Positions 1 to 10,971 of a DNA stretch of 64,000 nucleotides are shown one piece after another. Within the stretch, counting starts at the first letter, position 1. Each line of letters begins with the position of its first letter. The notes under the pieces were generated by a model. That model did not search any database. It saw nothing but the letters and a program-made list of their open reading frames with translations, and was not told the origin of the DNA. Origin of the DNA: Daldinia sp. FL1419 (lineage: Eukaryota > Ascomycota > Sordariomycetes > Xylariales > Hypoxylaceae); NCBI GenBank assembly GCA_025201765.1, contig MU623400.1:1-64000 (forward strand). Reading direction: 5' to 3'. A program made the translations under genes and the position numbers.

Positions 1-6
1 TTTTTT

Positions 7-62
<56 letters not shown>

Positions 63-108
63 TAAATTTATTTTTTTTTTTATTTTTTTTTTTTTTTTTT
101 TTTTATTT

Positions 109-146
<38 letters not shown>
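1..146. repeat. T-rich low-complexity tract
   Basis: Almost uninterrupted T for 146 bases, broken only by a few single A's, one short AT cluster near position 61 and one C. There is no coding potential. It could be a genuine poly(dA:dT) tract or a low-quality or collapsed assembly edge; the window alone cannot decide. Confidence 0.9.
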
Positions 147-150
<4 letters not shown>

Positions 151-680
151 ATTATTCTTCCCAGTAAATTCAAGACCAAGACCGTAAAAATAAAAAATAA
201 AAAAAGATCCCCACGACAGTCTAGGCTTGGGGTCTTGTCCCAAGCTGTTATTTGATTGGTTCTTATCCACCTTTTCCCTTTTCCCTTTTTCCTTTTTCGT
301 TACCTCCTGAATCCAACCCCGAAATCTTGGCCTTTCCCATTCTTTGCCCTCTCTCTAACCAATGCAGTTCTACTGCTTAGTTGGTTAATTCGTCTTGTTC
401 CTTTTTTTGTTTTTTTTTATTACCCTACCCTTTCACGTCGTTGACGTCGAGTTCCACTATCCTTCAAGTCCAAAACCCTCTCGTCTCCGAATCAAGTCGT
501 GATTTACATCATCCTCCTCCTACCGGCTACCAGCTACCAGCTCCCAGCTCCCAGGTTAATCGGTCAATCCACTCGTTGTTTCCATCTTCCCATTCCTTCT
601 CCCTTCCTATCCGTAGTAGTTGTCAAGTACTATTGGACCTCCCTACTCTCTCGCCGAGTAGATATCCTTTGCGCAAAATC
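147..680 (+). promoter_or_regulatory. upstream region of the GH76 mannanase gene
   Basis: Non-coding, pyrimidine-rich DNA with C/T runs around 270-300, 400-430 and 580-605, as is common in fungal promoters and 5' leaders. Short reading frames here do not extend as spliced exons into the gene at 681. No clear TATA box was identified. Confidence 0.45.
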
Positions 681-2351
681 ATGGTGAGGTTATCTGCGCC
701 GGTGCTGGCCGCGCTGGGCCTGCTCGCCGACACGGTGTTCGGTGCCCTAGAAGTAAACCTCGACGACCCAGGTGTGTACCTATCTAAACCTGTTTTCTCC
801 CCGGTATTCGTCGGGGTAAATGTCCCGTGCATAAAGTAGAGACGATTAACAAGGGTATCTTCTCTCCATCTAGAATCCATCAAGAAGGCTGCTTCTCAAG
901 TCGCCGAAGACCTTCTCACCTTCTATCATGGCGACGAACCGGGTATGGTCCCCGGTATCTTGCCCGGTCCTCCCCCCGATGGCGACTACTACTGGTGGCA
1001 AGGTGGTGCGATGTGGGGTACGCTTCTAGATTATCGACATAACACCGGCGACAAGCAGTTCGACGATTTGATAACGACGGCTATGCTTCACCAGGCCGGC
1101 GACAATGCCGATTACCTGCCGAGTAACTGGTCCGCGTCCATGGGTAACGACGACCAGGCTTTCTGGGCGTTGTCGGCCATGCTGGCCACCGAGATAGGAT
1201 ATACAGATCCGCCGGAAGACAAGCCGCAGTGGGCGGCGTTGGCGCAGGCCGTGTTCAACGAGCAGACGAGCGAAGATCGAAGAGTTCCTGACGGACGATG
1301 CAAATGGGGTCTCCGATGGCAGGTGTATTCTACCAACAACGGATACGATTATATCAACAGTACGTCGACCTGGACTCGATATTAGTGAATAATAAATATG
1401 CCGGATGCTAACATTACAATAGCCATCGCAAATGCTTGCTACTTCAACATCGGTGCTCGACTCGCTCGTTATTTCGGCAACCAAACCTACGCCGACCTCG
1501 CGACGAGAACTTGGGATTTGATCAGCGATCTAGGCTACATCTCGGACAAGTGGGATGTTTACGACGGTGCCCATCTGCCCGAATGTCGCGATCTTAACAA
1601 AGCCCAGTTCTCGTACAACGCAGCCATGTTGTTACAGGGTGCCGCTTTCTTATATAACTTTGTAAGTCCTTTTTTTTTTTTTCCTGATCGCGCAAGGTTT
1701 CCGAAGAGTCTGCAGTGACGACTTTTGCAACCTTACTCTACACCCTCGCCGGATATCAACATCTTCATATATTCTAACATGAATATTTAGACCGACGGCG
1801 AGCAGATCTGGAAGGACCGCGTCGACAACCTCGTAGACCGCATGATCGAGATCTTCTTCCCCGCCCCCGCCCATATCGCATTCGAGCCGTCCTGCGAAAA
1901 CCAGCAGTGTAACTCCGATATGGAATCCTTCAAGGGATTCACCCACCGATGGATGGGTGCGACCATGCAGGTAGCGCCCTTTACCAGGGACAAGATCTAC
2001 CCCATTCTCAAAGCGTCCACAGAAGGTGCCGTGAAGCAATGCACAGGCGGTACTAACGGTCGGTTCTGTGGTTTCCATTGGACCACGGGAGTTTTCGACG
2101 GCGAAGTCGGTGCCAGTCAGCAGATGAACGTCTTGGGCGCCTTGGTCAGTCTCTTGTCCCCCGACGTTCCCGCGCCTCTCACCAACCGAACCGGTGGTAC
2201 GTCCAAGGGCAATGTCAACGCAGGTTCCAACGAGCCTATAATGCCTACGCTCGCTCCGATCACCGGTGGTGACAAGGCAGGTGCCGGTATCGTCACGGCC
2301 CTTATCATCGCGGGTTCGCTCTCCGCCTTCGCGTGGATGAGCTTGGACTAA
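681..2351 (+). CDS. GH76 endo-1,6-alpha-mannosidase, DFG5/DCW1-type GPI protein
   Basis: Four exons (681-771, 874-1359, 1423-1661, 1791-2351) join in frame to 458 residues. Residues 1-21 look like a signal peptide. The GH76 core includes WWQGGAMW (71-78) and SMGNDDQ (119-125), whose Asp pair (123-124) matches the catalytic aspartates known in the family, then GLRWQ and NNGYDY. The C-terminus ends in a hydrophobic stretch after a Gly/Thr/Pro-rich linker, as expected for a GPI signal. Known family members cut or cross-link GPI mannan to place wall mannoproteins at the plasma membrane and wall. The intron at 1360-1422 has a GCTAAC branch site. It is convergent with the exchanger gene. DFG5 and DCW1 paralogues cannot be told apart here, so no symbol is given. 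Confidence 0.93.
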
Positions 2352-2538
2352 GTGAGAGGAACAAAGTAGAATAGACATCAGTAAAGGACTCCCAATAATG
2401 GAATTTTCTCTGGCGTAGGCACGTGTGTTTTTACAACCAAAATACTTGTTTGGTCTTATTTGGAATTTTGTTCAGGAAACGAATACCCGGAACTATTGCA
2501 TCGTCGACGAGCTGGCGAACGGATTTGTATGTACATAA

Positions 2539-2578
2539 GCAGCAGCAGCAGCAGCACTATCAGCAGCAGTATCAGCAT
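2539..2578. repeat. imperfect (AGC)n microsatellite
   Basis: A run of AGC triplets followed by further CAG triplets interrupted by CTAT and TAT, lying about 190 bases downstream of the mannanase stop. Confidence 0.85.
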
Positions 2579-3972
2579 AGGCTTTCCTTTTTGGCATTCT
2601 CCCCCTTCTTCTTTGCCTTTCTAGATCTAGTCTGCCACAGTTCATTTCTAGGAGTTCGTCGGACTTGGCTGCCGAGATAGGAGACGTCGGCGTAGTTAAG
2701 GGGAAAGGGAGAGGAAACCGCAGGAGAGTAGAAGAAGCAAGGAAGAATCCAAAGAATTGGACAACATAGACTTATTAAAAAAATCTAATTCAACGCATCG
2801 GGTGAGACAGTTTTCTGCCCGTATGAGTGGCTTGGCTTGTCTTGTCTTGATTAGCAACATGCTGTACTACCGGAGGCGATTCCTTGAGGATCTTGAGGCT
2901 TTTATCGACGACAATACGTAACTACCTACCTAGCATCTGCTTATGCTCGATACTCCAATGCAACCAGACTTTTTACTAGAAAACAACCCCCCCCCCTCCC
3001 CGATCGGTCTCAGGCAAATAGTGTGAAACGTCGCCAAAGTTGACCGCCTTCGCAATCCCACAACAATCACCTAGGTTAGACGTAATAACTCGCCTACCCT
3101 ACCTAGTATACTCGGCTACGCCGGTTATTCTCCTATTCCACCCGCAGACCAAACCCAGGAACTCATAGGTACTTCCGCAACCACGTCTGAGAATTGGATT
3201 TTGAAGGATGACTTGGAATCTGGTGATGTCGTAGGTTAGGTAGGTTTGGGCATGTCGCCCTGCCCTGGATAAGGATATAATTGACGGGGCGTCCGCGACG
3301 TCTCCCGTTTGAAGCATATTCCCGTTCATGTCGATCGGGAGGAAAGGCGGGTGTCTTATCTCGCATCGCGTTCGTGTTGTGTCTCGAGGCTTAGTAAATG
3401 GGTGTGTATGGACGATCCGGATAAGAAGTTGCATGATGGTATAACGGCTGGGTTTTTGTGTACGGAAGGGGGGGAGAGGGGGGGAAGAGCTTGCCAAAAC
3501 CCCTTACTCTCAGACATCGATACGTGACCTAAGCGACGATACTGTCTTGACTGTGACACGCTTAAAGGTTTAAGTTGTATAGCATTTTAGCTGATAGCAC
3601 AGCTTGCTACACACTCCTGGGGAGGCTTCTACATCTAACCTAACTAGGTCTCTTCCCAATACAATAAACTTAACTAGGTAGGTATAACTACTTGATCTTA
3701 CATTATCTGAAGGGACGTAACACGGCTACCAAGATATATAAAAGTATTTGCAAAATGAGAGTATGTCCAATTGCTAAGCAGCTCATACAGCCACGAGTCT
3801 ACAAGTCTGCATCGCTAAACTACTGAAGCTATCTGCATCAGAGCGGCCAAGTTGGCTGGCTCAGCTTGTCTGAAAAACTATCTCACGAGAACCAAAAAGG
3901 GCAAATAAATAGTAAGGGGGACCAAACCTCCGAAAAGTAGATCGCATCCCTTATAACGAAGTAAAAATCTTT

Positions 3973-3993
3973 CATCTCATCTCATCTCATCTC
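3973..3993. repeat. (CATCT)4 pentanucleotide repeat
   Basis: Four consecutive CATCT units in the 3' region of the exchanger gene. No function is indicated. Confidence 0.85.
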
Positions 3994-4168
3994 CCGGCAC
4001 TGCCCCCATCGTGTAGTGCCAAATTCGTCCAGTATCATAAAACCGCTTCGAGCAAGTTCAATATTAAAAGCCGTAACTTAATATCATGTCCTCATGTTTC
4101 AGTTAAACATTGCGTCGTATTGTCGAATAAGAGGTTTCATACTCTAACGGGTTTAAATAACTCCCTTC

Positions 4169-6824
4169 CTAGGCGCCGAGGGGACCCGCGGCGTCACCCT
4201 CGGGATAGAAGAATGCTACGACGGCGATAATCACGTACGTAGCGCAAAGTAGTGCACCTTCGAGATAATTGCTTCGGCCGTCCAGGATCAGAAAGTTGAT
4301 GATGAAGGCTGATACGAACAGACAAACGGTCTCGAATAAGGTGAAGTAAAGTGTCATGGGTTGTCCGATGATCCAGCCGATGATGACCACTAGAGGCGTC
4401 AAGAACAAAGAAATCTGGATCGATGAACCAATAGCCACACCGATTGCCAAATCCATCTTGTTCTTCATAGCCACTGTAACAGCAGTCACGTGTTCCGCTG
4501 CGTTACCAACGATGGGCAGGATAATCAGACCGATAAACGTTTCTTTTAGAGCGCTATGTGCTACCACATCGTCGATGGCGTCTACCATGAATTCGGCGCA
4601 CACGGCCACAAGTGCTGTGGAAAGCAGCAACATGATGATGGCAGCGCCACGCGAAAGGTCGTCTCCATGCTCTTTGCCCTCTTCGCCGACGCCTCCAGTT
4701 AGGACAGATACGGGGATCTGAGAAGGCATCATAGCTCCGGGCGGCCGGTATTGATATTGGTTAAGTCTCTCGGGAAGGGAGTTGGTCCTGCGAATACCGT
4801 ATCTCACACGCGGGACAGGTCCGATAGACGGCGTAGGGGTAGCCCCGACGTCCGAAGTAAAGACAGGCGGCGCCAGGCTCTTAGCCACGGGTCGCAGCGA
4901 CAAAACGCGTAGGTTGTTGAACGGGCGTCTAGATCCGGCAGGAGTAACCTCGAGTTCGCCATCGACATTCGTGACAGTGTCTGCGAAGTCGACGCGGCGA
5001 GGTTCTCCGTTGTTCGCGACGAGATCTTGTGCGGCATCCGGTCCAACACCAGCGATGTTTTGAGGTTGAGTAGCCCCATCGACACCAGTTGACGCCTTCC
5101 TATCTCGCTTACGGTGCTTACGTTTAGAGCGCTTATGCTTGCGGTGAGATTTTGTCTCATCTTCTTCCTCGATAGCCTCGTCGGTACCGGTAGAGTTCAT
5201 ACGGGGGAAAGAGAGAGGACCCTGCAAAGAATCACCAGACTTGGAGCCGCCTTCGTGGGTGGGACTAGCGCTGTTGGTTCCGAGAGACGAAGTGCGAGTT
5301 CGGACTCCGTCATCGGTGTCCACTGAGGCCGTACTAGATTTTCTACGACGATGACCGCGAATAGCTCGTTTGACACGCTTAGACATGGTTTCTCTTGAAT
5401 GGCTCGAGTTATCCGAATCCGAATCCGACGAAGAACTCGAGTCAGAGTCAGAAGACTCGAGCCATGCGGCAGCCGGACCCGGGGTGGCTTCCTCATCGAT
5501 GATGTGCTGAGGAGTCGATTCGTACATGTACGCGTGAGACTTCAGTTGAAACAGAAGATACACGACATATACCAGAAGGAGGATCTTAGAATTGAATTAG
5601 CAAAGGTGGGGAGAATATTCAAAGTAGGTTTATACATACCACGCTAACCCCACGACTGATCTTAAGAGACTCGTTATCAGCCTCTGTCTTGTCTCGGAAC
5701 GAAGCATGAAAAGCGGTCTGATGAATTTAATTAGCGAAATTTCGGAATCGGATTGGGATAGACTAACCGGTAACATGAGACTGATCACGCTCAAACTCAG
5801 CAAACAGGCGCTCATCTGAGTCACCGTGCTGTTGTAAATCTAAAATGATGTTAGAGAAGGTTTGGTATGCGAGTTTATATGACTAACCTGTTCACGGAAT
5901 CGAAGTCCACCAAGGAAGAAGGCCATGCCCAAAATCAAGAGCAAGTTTGCGAGGATGGATCCAAGCAAGGAGGCCTGAACGATGCGAATCTCACCCTGTA
6001 CAAAATTAGCGACAATAAGAGGTACGGATAGGTCGGAAATGTAAATTTACCTTAACTAGAGCGATGCTATAGCGGGACGTAGGGTTAGCAAAAGCCAATA
6101 TACGATATTCATATGCCAGACGGTATGATACCGACAATGAATATAAGACATGATCGACTTACATACTATCGAACTGTTAGCCAAGAACATATTTATAACG
6201 ATCGCATAAGACTTACAAGATAATGAGTTCGACGGCATTACCAAACGTTACGTTGAGTAACGCGCCGACGGTGTCACCCATCTTACGGGCGACGGACTCG
6301 GTAGCATGGCTAAGGAGTCCGGCGAGCGGGATGATGGCGACAGCGTTAACACCGAAAGTAGCTCCGGCGTTCTTGTTCGGGATGTTTGCGATGGCAATCC
6401 CGACGGGGACGAAGACCAAGAATAGGTTAATCCAGCTGTGGAGGATCACCTTCCTTAATTCGTGATAGGTTTCGACAATGACGTTTTTCTTCTTCGGAGC
6501 GCCATCTTCGCCTACGACAGCCCCCGTCCCCTCCACTTCAGATGTTGACGGAGCCGACCTATCGGCATGTTGGGTATCCGATCCGAAGTTGGGGGCATCC
6601 TGAGGTTTCGCGGAGCCGTTAGGTAGGCCCTGATGGCGGTCGGAACCGGCACCGCTAGCATGGTGGATCTTCTCCGGATCCTGCTGGGTGTGTGTGTTAT
6701 TTACGGGAAGGATGGGGTTGGAGTTGGACGCGGTGGAACGTGTAGAGCCTCCATACGCGTGACCTCGTGCCCAAGAGCGTATGCGATCTATATGAGAGGC
6801 CTGGTCAGTTGAGCTTTCCTTCAT
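4169..6824 (-). CDS. vacuolar Ca2+/H+ exchanger (CAX/VCX1 family)
   Basis: Seven exons on the minus strand (6217-6824, 6163-6165, 6051-6066, 5888-5995, 5768-5839, 5640-5717, 4169-5584) give about 766 residues. The product should move Ca2+ into the vacuole in exchange for H+. Both family signatures are visible: GNAVELI in the first helix bundle and GNAAEHVTA in the second. Between the halves is a very long hydrophilic loop, roughly 250 residues, with Ser/Asp runs and a Lys/Arg/His-rich stretch, much longer than in yeast VCX1. The Met at 6824 is the first ATG; the frame is open for some codons further 5' but without ATG and is closed by a TAG. The 3-nt exon is inferred from splice signals and family length (see findings). 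Without it the frame also holds, one residue shorter. Confidence 0.92.
6163..6165 (-). other. predicted 3-nt micro-exon of the exchanger gene
   Basis: Read on the minus strand, exon 1 ends with TT before GTAAGT (intron 6166-6216). That intron closes with GCTAAC and TAG, leaving only TAT before another GTAAGT (intron 6067-6162), which again ends with GCTAAC and TAG. Including TAT changes the helix from ELIIFIALVK to ELIIFIIALVK, which agrees with the spacing I recall for the family (NAVELIVSIIALKKG in yeast VCX1). This is inference from splice signals and family spacing, not from transcript data. Confidence 0.65.
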
Positions 6825-9800
6825 CGATGTATGCGGCTTTGGCAGATTCGACGCCAAGGTCGTAATTGTTCTGGAAAGAGAACGGGAAGAGGGGGAACGT
6901 GTCGAGGACGTAATCCGAAGAGCGAGAGAGGCCTAGACTAAATAGGCGTAGAAGGAAGTAGAAAGAATTGGGGAAAGACGGTGGCGTGGGGAGAGCTTTA
7001 ATTGGAAGAGATCAAGGCGTAATCTAGAAGGCCCAGGGGTAGGCCGAGAGGTTGCTGCTTGCGGATTGGCTTCCAGAACATAGGCTGTCTCTTCTAAGCC
7101 CAGCGGTAACCAAGTCAGGTAACAAGCTACCTAACCTAGATAGTAACCAGCCGGTCACAAAGTATCCCAGTCAGTCACCAGAGTCGGCGGTGTCGTTTTA
7201 CTACTTGGGTAGTAGTATTGTATTGTACAATACACAGTAGCAGCAAGTCACTGGCTTTACTGGGCTCACCTCACCCTCAACAGACAAAGCCGATTATAGG
7301 TCCAGCCGGTCTGATAGCGCGCAGCCCTGGAGTCTGGTAGATAGGCTTGGCAACAGGTCACTAGATCCTTGTAATAATTGTCATACATAGTTGCTGATAA
7401 CGTGTAGGCGTAAACTGTGTGGGTTTCCGCCTTGCTTTTAGGGATGGCGATACGACGTAGGTCCTACCTGAGGCCAGCTAACACGTTGTCTGTGCCGCAA
7501 GCCTTATTAGCATGACCCTGATAAAGAAATCTGTCTCTCCGCAACTTTCATTGTCTTGGATGGCTGAGGAGCACAGATTCTTTACAACTTTTGGGCTTTT
7601 ACAAGCAACAGCTCACTCACCCTTAAGCTCAAGGTATTTAGGGATAAAAGTCCCGATCTCTTTTCGCCCCTCTATGACACCATACCAACAGAATCGAAGC
7701 CGGCAGATCACCCCCACTTGGAGGCTTTGCCGGAATTAATGTAGTGTTGCGTCGGGGTGGATGGACACCCGCATCGACATACAAGAAGGGTACATAGAGT
7801 GATAACGAATGCCGAGCCTTTTTCGACTTCGCTTGAAGCGACTAGGTACGATATACGTGTCCCAAAAGCAAAAGCAAAAAAAAAAAAAAGAGACAGATAA
7901 AAAAAGGGGTAAGCGATAAGTGGGAAAGAGAGGCGAACGCGACGAAACAATACTCGAAACTCCAAATCAAGAAAAGACTCACGCATAATTTCTTCCGCGA
8001 TCAACCCTTAAAGAAGAAGAGTATCGCCCAAGTTAGACGAGTACTACCTCTCTCCGATGGGTTGCGTTTGTTTTGTGTACCCGACTGTCTACACCGGTAA
8101 GTTGGTAAGTAATATTATTCCTTGGCGCTGTATTCTCCTCTTTCTCGTCGGCGGTCGTGTAACACGGCTCCTCTTGCGTAGATTCTACCTAGCTACCCAA
8201 GTACTACTTTCTTCTTGTCCTGTGGTACGCGATTGATGTCAACGATAGGTCGTACGGCTTTGGGGAATTATACCTCCGACCGTTTGTCGACAGGCTGGTA
8301 TGTGTAGGCTGGTAGGCTGGTAGGCTGGTTGCCTATGACTCCGTGGCCAGTAAGGTCAACAATCAACAAGGATTGGACGGGGCAGCGGAACGGCACCACC
8401 GCCTCACTCCTGGTAAGACACAACGTATAAGCGACTTACGATTTACACTGTGCTTCCGCGTCACCTGAGCGAAGAACGAAAACGAACAAGTCTGGAAGTG
8501 TTGCGTAGGGCTGATCAGCTAGCTCCGACAGTGCCTCGGTAGACTGTAGGAAAAAGGGGCTGAGGCTATCTAGCTTCAATTATTTCGTACGCGTCGATGC
8601 GTGTGTATCCGTTAGCGTATCTGTTGGTATATATTTCCTTGAGTTTAAGTATTATTAATTCTATCGAATATGATGTATTAGAATTGAGTAGGATGGCAAA
8701 GAAAAACAATATGATTGCTTAAATGATAGGCGTTATTACAGTCGTTTTGTAAGAGGTAAACTATGCAAGTATTGGAAATGGGTGATACAGATGGAGACGA
8801 TACTTACAAAGATTAAATACAAAATACCTAGCTACGAGGCAAGATCAAGCTAATTGACGTAGTCGCAGCATTCTTAGCTGTTGTGTTATTAGCCCCTAAC
8901 CTAGTATAATTGCTCTATGCAGTCCACAAAAAGGGAAGCCAATAGAATCCATGTTACAAGTCATAATCGTCGATTGAATTCAAGTATAGAGGTTGTTACC
9001 CAGCATATAAAAGCATACATAAGGTAACACGTAGATACCTGCCTATGTACATGTACTATACAAGTATTACCTACTACCTAGGTAGGTATAACTAAGGCAG
9101 GACATATCAAAAAAGCAGAAATCACAGCCTGCTCAAAATTCAAGATGTGAAGGAGCAAAACAAATGATGATGACGTAGTCATCTGGACAACTGCACCGAA
9201 GCCGTGTAACCGTTGTGGATCACTTTTACCCCTAAGTGCAGGATTCGGTACATCAAAGCTTAACTCAATCGGTCATAGTAGGTTCATAGATACCCGTGTG
9301 ATGCCGATGTTAGTCATCTTACTGCTCAATTCGCATACCAATTCACAAACGGCAGCCATAATACGGAGACGTTATGTACTTTTATTTATATTTTTATTAA
9401 ACTGTATTTCTTGTAAATAGTATAAAGCAAATAAGTATCGAGAGTGATGCTATAAAAAGCATCCGTCTCCTACAAGTCAGCCGCAAGACTCAACCACATA
9501 CACGTATCGAGATAAATGCGCGTCCCGCAAGGTTCCAATGTTGGTTGAGTCGCAGCTCAATCAATCCACAAACACCCATGACTGCACCCACGATTCGAGG
9601 CTTGTAGTCAGATTAAGGCCCTCGAATCTCGTATCTCCGCTGTCTTGCTGTATCAACGGAGCTATCGGCTCGGATCTAACTGTCCAGGAGGTATGTTGGA
9701 GGCTCAGATGGAATCGGTGTCTTAGGTACGCAACACGGATTGATCCACGTCCAAATACCCAAACATAGCTCCCGCTCCCGTTCGTGATTGGACGCATTCA

Positions 9801-10438
9801 GGTGATATCAATTCCATTGGCAACCGGGTTGAGCTACTGTAATCCAGATCCAACGGCCAAACTTCTGACAGATCTCGGCTCCTAAGAAGCATGGTTATCA
9901 GGGAATAGACACGTCAACATCTTGTATAATCAGCATAAATAGCATTAAGATTATTAATGGACTTGGAATTCTAATATAACACTTGCCTATCTATCTCCTT
10001 TCACTCCTAGCCACTCCTATAGTCAGTACAGTACGGCGGGGCATGTGTTAGATTTCTACACCACTCTTCTTATACCACTCTTATACCATTATTAAATAAT
10101 TGATAGGCCATTTTAAGCTTAGGTATATAAGATCGTAAAACCTACAGCTGCAAGTTGCAAGGCTTTCCGGATTTGCATAGGAGAGATTCTGTCTGTTCTT
10201 AGGACTATAGATAAGACGTTTATAGTGAAGCATACGCTCTATCGTAAGTCGGCGTTAGGATATAGGAATAGCTTTACTGTTCTACAAGCAACCCTAAACC
10301 TAGTAGTATATTCTGTTATTAATATCTGGCAAGAGTATACCTTGTTCAATATAAATCCACCACCTCTTGTCGTCCATAGCAGTCCGCCCCTACAATCTAA
10401 ACACCAAGTTTCTCGTGCGTGCGACTAATACACGGCTC
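6825..10438. other. gene-free region
   Basis: About 3.6 kb upstream of the exchanger gene. Its promoter should lie at about 6830-7500. The longest open frames (60-98 codons, for example near 7512-8004 and 9538-9797) show no recognisable domain or splice structure. Palindromic TACCTAGGTAGGTA occurs at 9075-9088. The part after 9900 is AT-rich and may contain further decayed sequence continuous with the remnant at 10439. Confidence 0.55.
8293..8330. repeat. GGCTGGTA tandem repeat
   Basis: Four copies of the octamer GGCTGGTA/T; the last three are directly adjacent and the first is separated by six bases. No function is evident. Confidence 0.85.
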
Positions 10439-10747
10439 TCACGTGGAGAACCTTTCCGCGGTTTTCTTATTCTTCAAGTAAGCTACAGTAGATCAATGTG
10501 GTAGATTCCCTCATGGGAGCACATACATAACCACATGACTCCTACTATCCGTTCGCCATATAAAGCAGGCCAGCTTATCGCCATCAAGGTCTGTTTTGGA
10601 CACGTATTGGTAGAAGAAACCATGACCATTTATATAAGAGCTTCACATTCTGGCGAGCTCTTTTGCTTTCTTTTCCCGTACGAATAAATTATTGGCTATT
10701 GTGGCATCATGCAAATCCTTATCTAGGTTGTCCGCATATTCTTCACG
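10439..10747 (-). pseudogene. decayed coding remnant with in-frame TGA codons
   Basis: One minus-strand frame from 10747 to 10439 reads like protein (for example LHDATIANNLF, KEKAKELARM-like and DGDKLACFIWR segments) but is broken by TGA at 10643-10645, 10511-10513 and 10493-10495 and ends at a fourth TGA (10439-10441). Every interruption is TGA, the product expected from CGA-to-TGA transitions. No start codon or domain could be assigned and I do not recognise the family. It could be a dead transposon or a dead host gene. AT-rich sequence on its low-coordinate side (10225-10438) may be more of the same unit. Confidence 0.5.
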
Positions 10748-10971
10748 TTGATTCTAAGGCCTATTGTAAACACAATGGAATATAAAGCATAATGAAGGGC
10801 AAGGTGACCCCGAATTTGGGAAGAAATATGGATTTAAGGACAGGGAGAGTAACTAGACTATCATATTTTCTGTACAAGACGACTGGCATAGCCGCCCTCT
10901 TGGCCCCGAAACAATAAATTTATCATCTCCTTTTATTTGATTTTTACTTCCTAGAGTAGGACCCTCAGACA

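Larger units (their letters stand above)
2352..4168. other. intergenic region between convergent genes
   Basis: This 1.8 kb holds the 3' regions of both flanking genes. Open frames are short and lack coding character or family resemblance. It contains CAG-type and CATCT repeats and a few TACCTACCTAG strings near 2925 and 3100. No gene is supported. Confidence 0.6.

Noticed and set aside
1650..2378. 242-codon antisense frame opposite the GH76 gene
   Set aside because: Covers an intron and two exons of the well-supported mannanase; no domain on the minus strand.
6163..6173. alternative 11-nt exon using the CAG just after GCTAAC
   Set aside because: It would shift the exchanger frame, whereas the 3-nt exon keeps it.
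8293..8330. direct repeats considered as a CRISPR-like array
   Set aside because: The units are adjacent without regular spacers and the genome is eukaryotic.
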